A DNA stretch of 64,000 nt from Candidatus Fukatsuia endosymbiont of Tuberolachnus salignus (GTDB lineage Bacteria; Pseudomonadota; Gammaproteobacteria; Enterobacterales; Enterobacteriaceae). The notes below the pieces were generated by a model. That model made no database searches. It was not told the DNA's origin and saw only the letters and a list, made by a program, of their open reading frames with translations. Position numbers and translations under genes: made by a program. The stretch's first letter is position 1. Each line of letters begins with the position of its first letter. The DNA lies in NCBI RefSeq assembly GCF_964030845.1, contig NZ_OZ034983.1, positions 682,001 through 746,000 of the forward strand. The letters run 5' to 3'. This document shows, piece by piece, positions 23,130 through 33,344 of this stretch.

Positions 23130-25730
23130 TTAGGCGATGGTGCGTTTAATTTCGATAGTTTCGAATACTTCGATCATATCGCCAGCACACACATCATTAT
23201 AATTTTTAACACCGATACCACATTCCATACCATTACGGACTTCGTTGACATCATCTTTGAAACGGCGTAAAGATTCCAGCTCGCCTTCGTAGATAACAAC
23301 ATTGTTACGTAAAACACGGATTGGGCTACTGCGCTTGATCATACCTTCTGTTACCATGCAACCTGCAATAGCGCCAAATTTCGGTGATTTAAAGACATCA
23401 CGAACTTCTGCCAGACCAATAATTTGTTGTTTATATTCCGGTGCTAGCATTCCGCTCATTGCCTGTTTGATTTCATCAATCAAACTATAGATAACGGAAT
23501 AATAACGTAGATCCAGACTCTCGCTGTCTATCACTCGACGTGCTGATGCATCGGCTCGCACATTAAAGCCAATGATGATGGCATTAGAAGCGGCTGCCAA
23601 GGTTGCATCAGTCTCGGTGATACCTCCAACACCAGATCCCACAATTTTCACTTTTACTTCATCAGTAGACAGCTGCTTTAGAGCGTCACAGATAGCTTCG
23701 CAAGAACCCTGTACATCAGATTTTAGTACGATATTCAGTTCTGAAATCTCGCCTTCAGTCATGTTAGTAAACATGTTTTCCAGTTTTGATTTTTGCTGAC
23801 GTGCTAGCTTAACCTCACGGAATTTGCCTTGTCGATATAAGGCCACTTCACGCGCTTTTTTCTCATCACGTACTACTGTTACTTCATCACCGGCGGCAGG
23901 AACACTCGATAATCCGAGGATCTCTACCGGGATAGAAGGTCCTGCAGAGAGGATCGCGCGCCCCAGTTCGTCACGCATGGCGCGTATACGACCATACTCA
24001 AAACCGCAGAGTACGATATCGCCTTTATTTAAGGTGCCTTCTTGTACCAATACAGTGGCAACGGGTCCACGACCTTTATCTAGGAAGGATTCAATGACCA
24101 CACCACTTGCCATACCACTGTGGATTGCGTTTAATTCCAGTACTTCAGCTTGCAGAAGAATTGCATTTAGCAGTTCATCAATACCGGTACCGGCTTTTGC
24201 CGACACGTGGATAAACTGGCAATCACCTCCCCACTCTTCCGGCTGGATGCCGTGCTGAGATAATTCTGTTTTAACACGTTCAGGATCAGCCTCCGGTTTG
24301 TCTATTTTGTTAACCGCAACCACAACGGGTACTTGTGCAGCTTTAGCATGTTGGATGGCCTCAATAGTTTGTGGCATGACACCATCATCAGCTGCTACAA
24401 CCAACACAACAATATCGGTAGCCTTAGCACCACGGGCACGCATCGAGGTAAAGGCTGCATGTCCAGGGGTATCCAGGAAAGTCACCATACCGTTCTCAAT
24501 TTCAACGTGATAAGCACCAATATGCTGCGTGATACCGCCGGCTTCTCCTGCCGCAACTTTAGTCGAACGAATGGAATCTAGTAGCGAGGTCTTACCATGA
24601 TCAACATGCCCCATTATGGTCACCACCGGTGCTCGTGATTCCGCAGCGACTCCGGTATCACGATCACTCATGAGCGCTTCTTCGAGCTCATTTTCGCGGC
24701 GTAGGATAACTTTGTGACCCATTTCCTCAGCAACCAACTGTGCCGTTTCCTGATCGATAATCTGGTTGATTGTCGCCATAGCTCCCAGTTTCATCATTAC
24801 TTTTATGACCTGAGAACCTTTAACCGCCATTTTGTTCGCCAGTTCGGCAACTGATAATGTTTCACCAATGATTACGTCGCGGTTAACGGCAACAACCGGC
24901 CTATTGAAACCCTGTTGTAAAGTGCTTGGCTTGCGTTTATTTTTACGACCCACAGCGCGAGCCTCTTCCCGGTCGGCTTTAGATTCAAAAAGCTTATTGC
25001 CTTTTTTCTGTTTTGCCGCCTTACCACTCCGGCTACGACTACGGCGATCGCCTTCAACTTTAGCGTCGTTTTCATCTTCCGCTGCCCGCGCATGTTGTGA
25101 GGTTGTCACGTGATAATCAGCAGATTCAGCCTGTTCATCTACGGGTTCTGACCATTTACCTTCATTCTCTGCCGCCATTTTACGAGCTTCTTCAGCAACA
25201 TGTTTCGCGTTTTCTTCGACCTTACGGTATGTTTCTTGTTCGACAGAGCGTTTTAATTCAGCAGCCTCGATCTCACGACGCGCTTTTTCGCTCTGCACGG
25301 GGTTATTTTTCTTGCTAGAAGAGGCTTGACGTGTCAATTTCTCTTTTTCCATTGCTTGCTTAGCTTTTCCTTCAGTAACTTTCTGCGCTTCGATCTCCGT
25401 TACAGATTTTGTTTGTTCTTCCGCCTTAACAGGTTCTGTCTCTGACGTGTTGATATAAGTGCGTTTTTTACGAACTTCAATTTGCACCGATTTATTTTTT
25501 CCACCGGTGCTCGGAATGCTTAAAGTGCTACGTATCTTACGTTGCAGAGTGAGTTTATTCGGTGCACTACCGTGTTCACGTTTTAAATACGCCAACAATG
25601 TTTCTTTCTCTTGCTGAGTAACAGAGTCTGTTTCAGATTTGTTGATCCCTGCCGCCGCAAAGTGTGCGACCAAACGTTCAACCGGGGTCTGAATCTCTGT
25701 CGCCAGTGATTTTATGGTTACATCTGTCAT
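23130..25730 (-). CDS. infB: Translation initiation factor IF-2
   Basis: GTPase that places fMet-tRNA on the 30S subunit. The N-terminal IF2_N domain (VTIKSLATEIQTPVERLVAH) is followed by a long charged, Lys/Glu/Ala-rich linker, a second IF2_N module (EVIIGETLSVAELANKMAVK-like), the G domain with GHVDHGKTSLLD, DTPGHAAF and NKIDK, domain II, and the C-terminal fMet-binding domain. 866 aa (E. coli 890). It starts 21 bases after nusA. Confidence 0.97.
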   Translation of the reverse strand: MTDVTIKSLATEIQTPVERLVAHFAAAGINKSETDSVTQQEKETLLAYLKREHGSAPNKLTLQRKIRSTLSIPSTGGKNKSVQIEVRKKRTYINTSETEPVKAEEQTKSVTEIEAQKVTEGKAKQAMEKEKLTRQASSSKKNNPVQSEKARREIEAAELKRSVEQETYRKVEENAKHVAEEARKMAAENEGKWSEPVDEQAESADYHVTTSQHARAAEDENDAKVEGDRRSRSRSGKAAKQKKGNKLFESKADREEARAVGRKNKRKPSTLQQGFNRPVVAVNRDVIIGETLSVAELANKMAVKGSQVIKVMMKLGAMATINQIIDQETAQLVAEEMGHKVILRRENELEEALMSDRDTGVAAESRAPVVTIMGHVDHGKTSLLDSIRSTKVAAGEAGGITQHIGAYHVEIENGMVTFLDTPGHAAFTSMRARGAKATDIVVLVVAADDGVMPQTIEAIQHAKAAQVPVVVAVNKIDKPEADPERVKTELSQHGIQPEEWGGDCQFIHVSAKAGTGIDELLNAILLQAEVLELNAIHSGMASGVVIESFLDKGRGPVATVLVQEGTLNKGDIVLCGFEYGRIRAMRDELGRAILSAGPSIPVEILGLSSVPAAGDEVTVVRDEKKAREVALYRQGKFREVKLARQQKSKLENMFTNMTEGEISELNIVLKSDVQGSCEAICDALKQLSTDEVKVKIVGSGVGGITETDATLAAASNAIIIGFNVRADASARRVIDSESLDLRYYSVIYSLIDEIKQAMSGMLAPEYKQQIIGLAEVRDVFKSPKFGAIAGCMVTEGMIKRSSPIRVLRNNVVIYEGELESLRRFKDDVNEVRNGMECGIGVKNYNDVCAGDMIEVFETIEIKRTIA

Positions 25731-25751
25731 GCTGTTTTTTCCTGCTACGGT

Positions 25752-27278
25752 TTATTTCGCATCATCGCTAAACCAACAGATATTACGGGCAGCCATAATC
25801 AGCTCACCGGCTTTCTCATCGCTAAGCCCTTTAATACCTGCTAAATCGCTGATACCCTGCTCGGCAAGTTCTTCTAGCGTACACACACCAACTGCGGCTA
25901 GTTTGAATGCCATATCACGTTTTAGACCGGTCAAATTTAACAAGTCGTCAGCGGGTTTATGGTCGCCAAGACTTTCTTCTTGTGTCAGAGCCAGCGTGGT
26001 TAAGGCAGCTTTAGCGCGTTCGCGCAGTTTCTCAACCATATCTTTGTCAAAATCATCGATTGCCAGCAACTCTTTCATCGGCACGTAGGCCAATTCTTCC
26101 AAAGAAGAAAAACCTTCTTCGACTAAAATAGTGGCGAACTGTTCATCTACATCAAGATATTTGGTAAAAATACTCATAGTGGCATGGGTTTCGGCGTAGT
26201 TTTTTGCTTTAAGCTTATCCTCCGTTATGACATCTAATACCCATTTGGGAGCGTTTTCGTCTTTTCCGTAATTTATGAGAGCTGTAGCCAAACGTACGTT
26301 CTGGCCATTACGACCAATCGCTTGTGCCAGATTATCAGCTTTAACCGCTACGTCTATGGTATGTTTGTCTTCATCGACCACAATTGATTCGACATCGGCT
26401 GGTGCCATGGCATTAACGACAAACTTGGTAAACTCATCATCCCACAAAACGACATCAATACGCTCACCACATAGCTCTTTGGAGACAACCTGAACACGGG
26501 CCCCGCGCATACCAACACAGGCACCCACAGGATCGATACGTTTATCTTTAGTTTTCACAGCGATTTTAGCGCGGGAAGCTGGCTCACGGGCAGCTGCCTT
26601 AATTTCGATTATTCCTTCACCAATTTCTGGCACTTCAATACGGAACAGTTCAATCAACATTTCAGGGCGTGAGCGGCTAACGAACAGCTGAGGGCCACGT
26701 GCTTCAGGGCGGATATCATACAGGACACCACGAATACGGTCGCCAGGACGGATGTTCTCACGTGGTAACTTATCTTCACGACAGATAACAGCTTCAGCGT
26801 TGTTGCCATTTTTGACGAGTTCCAGGGTAATGTTGTCATGACCCACCTTTTTAACGACAGCAGTCACAATTGTACTTAAATCTTTACGATATTGTTCCGC
26901 TATCATCGCTCGCTCAGCTTCGCGCATTTTTTGTACAATAACCTGCTTGGCCGTTTGGGTGGTGATACGATCAAAAGCGACAGACTCAATTTGCTCTTCG
27001 ATGTAATCATCCTGCTGGATAGTCGGATCTTCATATTGCGCGGCTTCTAGCGTGATCTCTCGGGTTGGCATGGTCACTTCACGAACAACTTTCCAACGAC
27101 GGAAAGTATCGAAGTCGCCTGTTTTACGATCGATTTCAATGCGCACGTCAATTTCTTGTTCATATTTTTTTTTGGTCGCTGTCGCTAGAGCTGTTTCTAA
27201 TGCTTCAAACACCTTCTCGGCTGGAAGGGCTTTCTCATTGGAAACTGCTTCTACAACAGCCAGAACCTCTTTGTTCAT
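25752..27278 (-). CDS. nusA: Transcription termination/antitermination factor NusA
   Basis: RNA polymerase pausing and antitermination factor. MNKEVLAVVEAVSNEKALPA is the N-terminal RNAP-binding domain; the S1 domain, two KH domains (VGACVGMRGARVQVVSKEL and LAQAIGRNGQNVRLA) and two acidic C-terminal repeats follow. 508 aa (E. coli 495). The start at 27278 is preferred over 27296 for its match to the family and the GAGG before it. It directly follows the rimP remnant. Confidence 0.97.
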   Translation of the reverse strand: MNKEVLAVVEAVSNEKALPAEKVFEALETALATATKKKYEQEIDVRIEIDRKTGDFDTFRRWKVVREVTMPTREITLEAAQYEDPTIQQDDYIEEQIESVAFDRITTQTAKQVIVQKMREAERAMIAEQYRKDLSTIVTAVVKKVGHDNITLELVKNGNNAEAVICREDKLPRENIRPGDRIRGVLYDIRPEARGPQLFVSRSRPEMLIELFRIEVPEIGEGIIEIKAAAREPASRAKIAVKTKDKRIDPVGACVGMRGARVQVVSKELCGERIDVVLWDDEFTKFVVNAMAPADVESIVVDEDKHTIDVAVKADNLAQAIGRNGQNVRLATALINYGKDENAPKWVLDVITEDKLKAKNYAETHATMSIFTKYLDVDEQFATILVEEGFSSLEELAYVPMKELLAIDDFDKDMVEKLRERAKAALTTLALTQEESLGDHKPADDLLNLTGLKRDMAFKLAAVGVCTLEELAEQGISDLAGIKGLSDEKAGELIMAARNICWFSDDAK

Positions 27279-27299
27279 CCTCGTTGCCTCGTCCAAATT

Positions 27300-27462
27300 T
27301 TAAAAATGGGGTACCAGGTTCGCTTTTTGGATATTGCTTAGTGCGAACACTTCATCTTTTCCATTGACGTCCCCGGATGAATTCGATGCCAACCAATTCG
27401 TGACCTAAAGCTTCGACTGGTGCTGAAATTATCTCTGTTAATTTTTGTTCAAATGTGGACAA
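27300..27462 (-). pseudogene. rimP: rimP, internally deleted
   Basis: A TTG start at 27462 opens a frame reading LSTFEQKLTEIISAPVEALG and then HELVGIEFIRGRQ, the RimP N-terminus as in Yersinia. At about 27363 it joins in another frame to GKDEVFALSNIQKANLVPHF, the exact RimP C-terminus, ending at 27300. Roughly 95-100 central codons are gone and one extra base shifts the frame, so no functional 30S maturation factor can be made. The locus (tRNA-fMet, rimP, nusA, infB) is the standard one. Confidence 0.92.
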
Positions 27463-27479
27463 GCCCACCCCCAAGACAT

Positions 27480-27502
27480 AAAAAAAGGGCCTGACAGCCC
27501 AG
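27480..27502 (-). terminator. Stem followed by T run upstream of rimP remnant
   Basis: On the minus strand CTGGGCTGTCAGGCCC is followed by seven T. The hairpin is short (GGGC/GCCC) but the T run is good. It lies after tRNA-fMet and before rimP, where it could end the tRNA transcript or act as an attenuator of the nusA operon. Confidence 0.5.
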
Positions 27503-27722
27503 TGGTTCGACAGAACGCAAAAATAGATGGATATAAATCGTTACATACTATCAATAATACATTTTCATAAGCTACTGCAATCCACCCGAGCCTGCATGTT
27601 GACTCACATGACAAGCGATGGCTTAGCAAAAAATCCACGATCATGTTTCTGACAAAAATTTTTTTCAAACTTGTAAGCGAAAGTTGTCGAATAGGGCATT
27701 TGAAAAAAACATTTCAAAGAAA

Positions 27723-27799
<77 letters not shown>

Positions 27800-27859
27800 T
27801 TTGAAAACGTGGCAAATACTACGTCGATAACCGAGGAAAAGCAAGCTATCTCTACGACT

Positions 27860-27946
27860 TGGTACCGAGGACGGGATTTGAACCCGTAAGCCCAGCTGGG
27901 CACTACCACCTCAAGGTAGCGTGTCTACCAATTTCACCACCTCGGT
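27860..27946 (-). tRNA. leuU: tRNA-Leu (GAG)
   Basis: 87 nt with encoded CCA. Acceptor stem ACCGAGG/CCTCGGT; anticodon loop TTGAGGT between CTACC and GGTAG; long variable arm TGCCCAGCTGGGCTTA typical of class II tRNAs. It lies between secG and tRNA-fMet, the position of leuU in E. coli. Confidence 0.96.
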
Positions 27947-27985
27947 ACTGACATGATTTGAAAAACTTCACCACAATCACATTGA

Positions 27986-28312
27986 TCACTGTGGGATATC
28001 GTTGCCTGGTTTTGGTGGCGTATCCGCTTGCTCATTCTTGGCAGGCTGACCCAGATTTTCCCACTCACTCCCCTTGTGATGCTGTTCAGTGCTCATATTT
28101 CCCAATATCAGGCTGACAACGAAGAACAGCGTCGCCAATATAGCCGTCATTCGGGTCATAAAATTACCGGAACCATTAGACCCGAAGAGAGTCGCAGAAG
28201 CACCTGCTCCGAATGAAGCACCTACATCCGCACCTTTACCTTGTTGCAACATGATAAGCGCGACCAGTCCCATCGCAATCAACAGGAAAAATACCAGAAG
28301 AGCCTCATACAT
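27986..28312 (-). CDS. secG: Protein translocase subunit SecG
   Basis: Small SecYEG subunit with two membrane helices (MYEALLVFFLLIAMGLVALI and MTAILATLFFVVSLILGN) separated by the conserved LQQGKGADVGASFGAGASAT and LFGSNGSGNFM. The C-terminal tail is polar. 108 aa; E. coli 110. The start at 28312 is the family start; a codon 12 bases upstream is possible. It is followed by leuU as in E. coli. Confidence 0.96.
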   Translation of the reverse strand: MYEALLVFFLLIAMGLVALIMLQQGKGADVGASFGAGASATLFGSNGSGNFMTRMTAILATLFFVVSLILGNMSTEQHHKGSEWENLGQPAKNEQADTPPKPGNDIPQ

Positions 28313-28506
28313 AGTTGTACCCATATCATTGCGAGTTTACCGCATTTAACCCACTTAAACCGGTGCGAATACTAACCAAAGCGTTTAATCCGCGCAAGAG
28401 CAATTTCATCGCTAACGTTTATTTGCAGAAAAAAACGTCATGTTATTTAATTGCATTATCATTCTCTAGCGGCAGTTTCCTCATTTTTTTCGTTTACCGA
28501 AAACAA

Positions 28507-29850
28507 TCAACCCACCGTTTTTACCACTTTCGTGATACGGTCGGCGAGAGATTTTATTGTTTCTTCGTCTTTATTACCTTCAACCATGATTCGAATTAAT
28601 GGCTCTGTGCCTGACTTACGTAATAATACACGCCCCTGTCCTGCTAACTCAGTTTCAACTTGTTGGGTTATTTCGGTAACTTCTGCTGATTCTAGAGGGT
28701 TATGATCTCCACTGAAATGTACATTTACCAAAACCTGCGGCCATAATTGCATATCGCGGCAAAGGTCATACAAACTTTTGTTATTGCGTACCATAGCAGC
28801 AAGTATTTGTAAACCTGCCACAATACCATCACCCGTAGTCGTTTTATCTAGCAAGATCACATGACCGGAATTTTCCGCACCGATACGCCAACCCTTTTCT
28901 TGCATTTTTTTTAATACATAACGATCGCCAACTTTTGCACGTGTAAAGGGGATACTCCGTTGCTTAAGAGCCAGCTCTAGCCCCATATTACTCATCAAGG
29001 TACCTACGACTCCTCCCTTCAATTGTCCTTGATTCAATTCTTCATTAGCAATGATGTAGATAATTTGGTCACCATCAACCTTATTACCCAAATTATCAAC
29101 CATTATCAAACGATCACCATCACCATCAAACGCCAAACCGACATCTGCTTTTTTAGCACGAACTTGCTTTTGTAACATACGGGTGTCGGTTGCACCGCAT
29201 TTTTCATTGATATTCATGCCATCAGGTTCACAGCCGATGGGAATAACCGTTGCGCCCAGCTCACGTAATACACTGGGTGCAATGTGGTAGGTTGCGCCAT
29301 GTGCGCAATCGACGACTATTGTTAAGTTATTCAAGCTGAGTTCACTAGGAAAAGTCCCTTTACAAAATTCGATATAACGTCCTGCCGCATCAACGATCCG
29401 GCTGGCTTTACCTAACTCTGCAGAAGGAACACAGGTAAGAGGCTCTTCCATTGCAGTTTCAATGGCTGCTTCCACGTTATCAGGTAATTTTTTGCCATCG
29501 ATAGAAAAAAATTTAATGCCGTTATCATCAAAAGGATTATGAGAAGCTGAAATCACGATACCGGCCTCGGCACGGAAAGTACGGGTTAGATAAGCCACGG
29601 CGGGTGTGGGCATAGGACCGGTAAATGCCGCCGATAACCCCGCAGCGGATAAACCTGCCTCGAGTGCGGATTCCAACATGTAACCAGAAATACGGGTATC
29701 TTTGCCGATAATGATTTTACGGGAGCCATGCTGTCGTGCCAGTACTTTCCCTGCCGCCCATCCGAGCTTCAATACAAAGTCAGGTGTAATCGGCTTGTTA
29801 CCCACTTTGCCACGAATACCATCTGTACCAAAGTATTTACGGTTACTCAT
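28507..29850 (-). CDS. glmM: Phosphoglucosamine mutase
   Basis: Converts glucosamine-6-phosphate to glucosamine-1-phosphate for UDP-GlcNAc synthesis. The N-terminal KYFGTDGIRGKVG, the phosphoserine loop GIVISASHNPFDDNGIK, the metal-binding FDGDGDR and the C-terminal LLRKSGTEPLIRIMVEG are all present. 447 aa (E. coli 445). It lies 8 bases after folP, as in E. coli, where ftsH precedes folP; ftsH is not at this locus. Confidence 0.97.
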   Translation of the reverse strand: MSNRKYFGTDGIRGKVGNKPITPDFVLKLGWAAGKVLARQHGSRKIIIGKDTRISGYMLESALEAGLSAAGLSAAFTGPMPTPAVAYLTRTFRAEAGIVISASHNPFDDNGIKFFSIDGKKLPDNVEAAIETAMEEPLTCVPSAELGKASRIVDAAGRYIEFCKGTFPSELSLNNLTIVVDCAHGATYHIAPSVLRELGATVIPIGCEPDGMNINEKCGATDTRMLQKQVRAKKADVGLAFDGDGDRLIMVDNLGNKVDGDQIIYIIANEELNQGQLKGGVVGTLMSNMGLELALKQRSIPFTRAKVGDRYVLKKMQEKGWRIGAENSGHVILLDKTTTGDGIVAGLQILAAMVRNNKSLYDLCRDMQLWPQVLVNVHFSGDHNPLESAEVTEITQQVETELAGQGRVLLRKSGTEPLIRIMVEGNKDEETIKSLADRITKVVKTVG

Positions 29851-29858
29851 AATTTATT

Positions 29859-30704
29859 TTATTCCTTCTCAGAAAGTGCTGCTCTAACAATACACATTGC
29901 TTCGACGGTTTCTTGCACATCATGCACTCTAATAATTTTAGCCCCCGACATTGCCGCAATAACTGCACAGGCAACGCTGCCGGTGACCCGCTGCTTCGGG
30001 GGAACACCGAGTAGCATTTGTCCAACCATCGATTTCCGTGACATGCCTACCAATAGTGGCAAATTAAAATGATGAAATTTTTCTAAATGCGTCAATAGTC
30101 GGTAATTATGCGCCAATGTTTTGCCAAAACCGAAGCCAGGATCGAGTAATAATTTATTTTTTGCGATACCTGCCGCAATACAGCTATCAATACGCTGCTG
30201 AAAAAAATCATCAATCTCGGTCAGTAGATCCTCATAGTGCGGTGATTGTTGCATATGTTTTGGATTCCCTTGCATATGCATTAGACAAATGGGCAAATCG
30301 GTTGAAGCAGCAGCCTCTAATGCACCTAGTCCTTGTAGTGCACGCACATCGTTGATCAAATGAGCACCGGCTTTAGCGGCTTCAGTGATAACTTGTGCTT
30401 TATAGGTATCAACCGACAGCCAAATTTTTAAATCGGTTGCCAGGGGCGCCAGGTGTTCCACGACGGGGATAACGCGATCAAGTTCTTCTTGCTCACTCAC
30501 TGATTTTGCCCCTGGGCGAGTGGATTCACCACCAATATCAATCAGTGTTGCACCTGCTGTGATCATGGCTTGGGCATGTTTTAACGCTTTATCGAGGTCA
30601 TTGTGCTGCCCACCATCGGAAAAGGAGTCTGGTGTTACATTTAAAATACCCATCACTTGTGGTTGGCAAAGATCTAAGGTCAAGTTCCTGGCAGTTAACT
30701 GCAT
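29859..30704 (-). CDS. folP: Dihydropteroate synthase
   Basis: Joins para-aminobenzoate to the pterin pyrophosphate in folate synthesis; target of sulfonamides. MGILNVTPDSFSDGGQHND (pterin-binding Asn and Ser), LIDIGGESTRPGAKSV, HLINDVRAL, LLDPGFGFGKTLAHN and GMSRKSMVG are in order. 281 aa (E. coli 282). It pairs with glmM. Upstream is repeat C instead of ftsH. Confidence 0.96.
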   Translation of the reverse strand: MQLTARNLTLDLCQPQVMGILNVTPDSFSDGGQHNDLDKALKHAQAMITAGATLIDIGGESTRPGAKSVSEQEELDRVIPVVEHLAPLATDLKIWLSVDTYKAQVITEAAKAGAHLINDVRALQGLGALEAAASTDLPICLMHMQGNPKHMQQSPHYEDLLTEIDDFFQQRIDSCIAAGIAKNKLLLDPGFGFGKTLAHNYRLLTHLEKFHHFNLPLLVGMSRKSMVGQMLLGVPPKQRVTGSVACAVIAAMSGAKIIRVHDVQETVEAMCIVRAALSEKE

Positions 30705-30810
30705 ATGATTTCACTTTATAGAGGGGAAATGCGGGAATAGGGTGTTTTATACATTAAAATTTTTACGGAATCTACGTGTGCAAATATTCAACACAAGTTA
30801 TTTCATACAT

Positions 30811-30952
30811 TAGACGTTTTGCAAAACCTACTATGTGCTTGCAAACACGTGCCGTAAATTCTGGGTTACGTGGTGCTCGCAATCCTCAGTATTACACTGG
30901 CCCCAGGCGCCTCGACTTCTCAGCACTCACCATGGTTTCGCAAGAAATCTAT
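30811..30952. repeat. Repeat C, copy 3 (opposite orientation)
   Basis: Reads TAGACGTTTTGCAAAACCTA at the left and GGTTTCGCAAGAAATCTA at the right; the interior complement contains CACGTAACCCAGAATTTACG and GAAGTCGAGGCGCC as in copy 1. It lies upstream of folP, where ftsH would be expected, and may mark a rearrangement. Confidence 0.75.
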
Positions 30953-31123
30953 TGAGTTCCTGTGGGAAAGGAAGACTAGGGCACATTGACTGTGGCCAGG
31001 GATTGGTCGCTTTAAACAATCACATTAGTAGGCCATGATTTTGACGATAAAGGCTTCGATGAGATCTTGATGACAGAGATTAGGAGCTTCTGGCTGATTG
31101 ATTCATTAACACAACGACACAAC

Positions 31124-31200
<77 letters not shown>

Positions 31201-31406
31201 TTCGAATGTGCGCACTATACCTTGGATCAGATCTGTTGCAAGTGCTTTTACCATTTAATTTGTATAAAAAATTTTTTTTTGATGTTTCTACCCTTTTTTG
31301 TTCTCTTCTTCTACGATGAGATTCGCATAATTTTTTAGTTTCCCCAATTCCTTTGTTGATAGCCATTTGCTATCTTGCTCTGACTTATAGGCATAGGCAA
31401 TATATA

Positions 31407-32489
31407 ATGAACAGGTATTCGCATAAATATTTACTTAGTAGGCTTGTTATTTCCATATTTATTTTTCTATTGGCAGGATGCCAATCATACCCCTCTGATC
31501 GTGGGCAACAATATGGAAACCAGCGCCTAAGTCAGTCACTGACGTGGGTGAGAGAATCGAATGCGAAAGGTAAGCCAGTTAATGTAAAAAGCTATCTTGA
31601 ACAGATTGCGGCGATTAATCAATCGTCGCCACGTCTGTACAACGGTAACGGGGAGACATTTAATGCAGTACAAAAATGGTTAGAGTCTGGAGGGGATAGC
31701 CACAGGCTGAGTCAATTTGGTTTGCATGCTTATCAGATGGCCGGTGTTGATGGTTTCGGAAATGTGCAATTTACCGGTTACTACACCCCGATAGTGGAGG
31801 CTCGGCGCACGCCACAAGGTAAATTCCGTTACCCTCTGTACGCTATGCCACCGAAGGGAAAAGAGAAGCTTCCTCACCGTCAGGCTATCTATGCTGGTGT
31901 CTTAGATAAGCATGATGTGGCTATAGCCTTTACGAATTCACTGATCGATAACTTTATTATGGAAGTTCAAGGCAGTGGTTATGTTGATTTTGGTGATGGT
32001 AAGCCACTCACCTTCTTTGCATTCGCCGGTAAAAATGGTTATACCTATCGCAGTATTGGTAAGGTGTTAACCGATAGTGGTGAAATCGCACTAGCTGATA
32101 TGTCGACACAGGCAATTCGCCATTGGGCTGCAACCCATAGTGAAGCTGAACTGAAGGAACTCTTGATACAGAATCCTTCTTTTGTCTTTTTTCAACCAAT
32201 TATGGATGCCCCAGTAAAAGGAGCCAGCGCTGTCCCCTTAATTGCGCAGGCTTCGGTAGCCTCCGATCCTTCTCTCATTCCAGCAGGAACGACATTGCTG
32301 GCAGAAATTCCCTTATTGGATCAGCAAGGAAAATTTACTGGAAAATATCAAATGCGTTTGATGGTATCTCTGGATGTTGGTGGGGCTATCAAAGGGCATC
32401 ATCTTGATATATATCAGGGGATAGGTAATGAAGCAGCGCATGAAGCGGGTTTCTATAATCATTATGGTCGCGTCTGGGTATTGAAATGA
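31407..32489 (+). CDS. mltA: Membrane-bound lytic murein transglycosylase A
   Basis: Outer-membrane lipoprotein that cleaves peptidoglycan with formation of 1,6-anhydro-muramic acid. The signal peptide ends at lipobox LLAGC with Cys25. The 3D domain at the C-terminus shows LMVSLDVGGAIKGHHLDIYQ, whose Asp residues are catalytic in the family, followed by GAIK-type and GRVWVLK ends; VQGSGYVDFGDG is conserved. 360 aa mature start included (E. coli 365). The start at 31407 is chosen because the longer frame adds no signal. Its stop overlaps tcdA. Confidence 0.94.
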   Translation: MNRYSHKYLLSRLVISIFIFLLAGCQSYPSDRGQQYGNQRLSQSLTWVRESNAKGKPVNVKSYLEQIAAINQSSPRLYNGNGETFNAVQKWLESGGDSHRLSQFGLHAYQMAGVDGFGNVQFTGYYTPIVEARRTPQGKFRYPLYAMPPKGKEKLPHRQAIYAGVLDKHDVAIAFTNSLIDNFIMEVQGSGYVDFGDGKPLTFFAFAGKNGYTYRSIGKVLTDSGEIALADMSTQAIRHWAATHSEAELKELLIQNPSFVFFQPIMDAPVKGASAVPLIAQASVASDPSLIPAGTTLLAEIPLLDQQGKFTGKYQMRLMVSLDVGGAIKGHHLDIYQGIGNEAAHEAGFYNHYGRVWVLK

Positions 32490-33304
32490 CGGATCAATTT
32501 TATAATGAAGTGGATCAAGATCGATTTGGTGGTATTGCACGACTGTATGGCCAGCAGGCACAAGCGTTGTTTTCACGGGTACATGTTTGTGTGATTGGTA
32601 TCGGTGGTGTTGGATCATGGGCGGCTGAAGCATTGGCACGTACTGGCATTGGTACCATCACCTTGGTAGATATGGATGATGTTTGTATTACCAACACCAA
32701 TCGCCAAAATCATGCTCTGCGTCAAAACATCGGGCAGGTTAAAACAGCGGTTATGGAGCAACGTATTTTGGCTATTAATCCTAAATGCCAAGTACATTGT
32801 ATCTACAACTTTGTTACACCAGATAATGTAGTCGACATCTTGGATCGAAATTTTAGCTATGTTATTGACGCAATAGATAGCGTTCGTCCTAAGGCCGCTT
32901 TATTGGCGCATTGTCGGCGTTATAAAATTCCGGTGGTTACAACGGGAGGAGCCGGAGGACAGATTGATCCTACTCGTATAATGGTTGTTGATTTGGCTAA
33001 AACCATCCGGGATCCTCTTGCGGCTAAGTTACGGGAAAGACTGAAATATAATTTCAATATAGTAAAAAATAGTAAAGGTAAATTGCGAATTGATTGCGTA
33101 TCCTCTAGTGAACCACTGATGTATCCGCAAATAGATGGTAGTGTATGCCCCTCCCGCCCCTCTGCCACAGGGACAAAACGGATGGACTGTACGACAGGAC
33201 TGGGCGCGAGTACAATGGTCACGGCGACTTTTGGTTTTATTGCCGTGGCCCATGTTCTGAAAAAAATGATAGCTAAATCTATGCGTGAGGCCGAGGCCAA
33301 ATAA
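32486..33304 (+). CDS. tcdA: tRNA threonylcarbamoyladenosine dehydratase
   Basis: E1-like ATP-dependent enzyme that cyclises t6A37 to ct6A in tRNA. CVIGIGGVGSWAAEALARTG is the nucleotide-binding loop; DMDDVCITNTNRQNHAL, VIDAIDSVRPKAAL and VTTGGAGGQIDPT follow. 272 aa (E. coli CsdL/TcdA 268). It starts inside the mltA stop (ATGA), a tighter pairing than in E. coli. The C-terminal hydrophobic stretch (TMVTATFGFIAVAHVLKKM) is a family feature. Confidence 0.94.
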   Translation: MTDQFYNEVDQDRFGGIARLYGQQAQALFSRVHVCVIGIGGVGSWAAEALARTGIGTITLVDMDDVCITNTNRQNHALRQNIGQVKTAVMEQRILAINPKCQVHCIYNFVTPDNVVDILDRNFSYVIDAIDSVRPKAALLAHCRRYKIPVVTTGGAGGQIDPTRIMVVDLAKTIRDPLAAKLRERLKYNFNIVKNSKGKLRIDCVSSSEPLMYPQIDGSVCPSRPSATGTKRMDCTTGLGASTMVTATFGFIAVAHVLKKMIAKSMREAEAK

Positions 33305-33344
33305 CAGCGTTCAAGATGGATGCTATGAAAGGATGAGGCGATAG

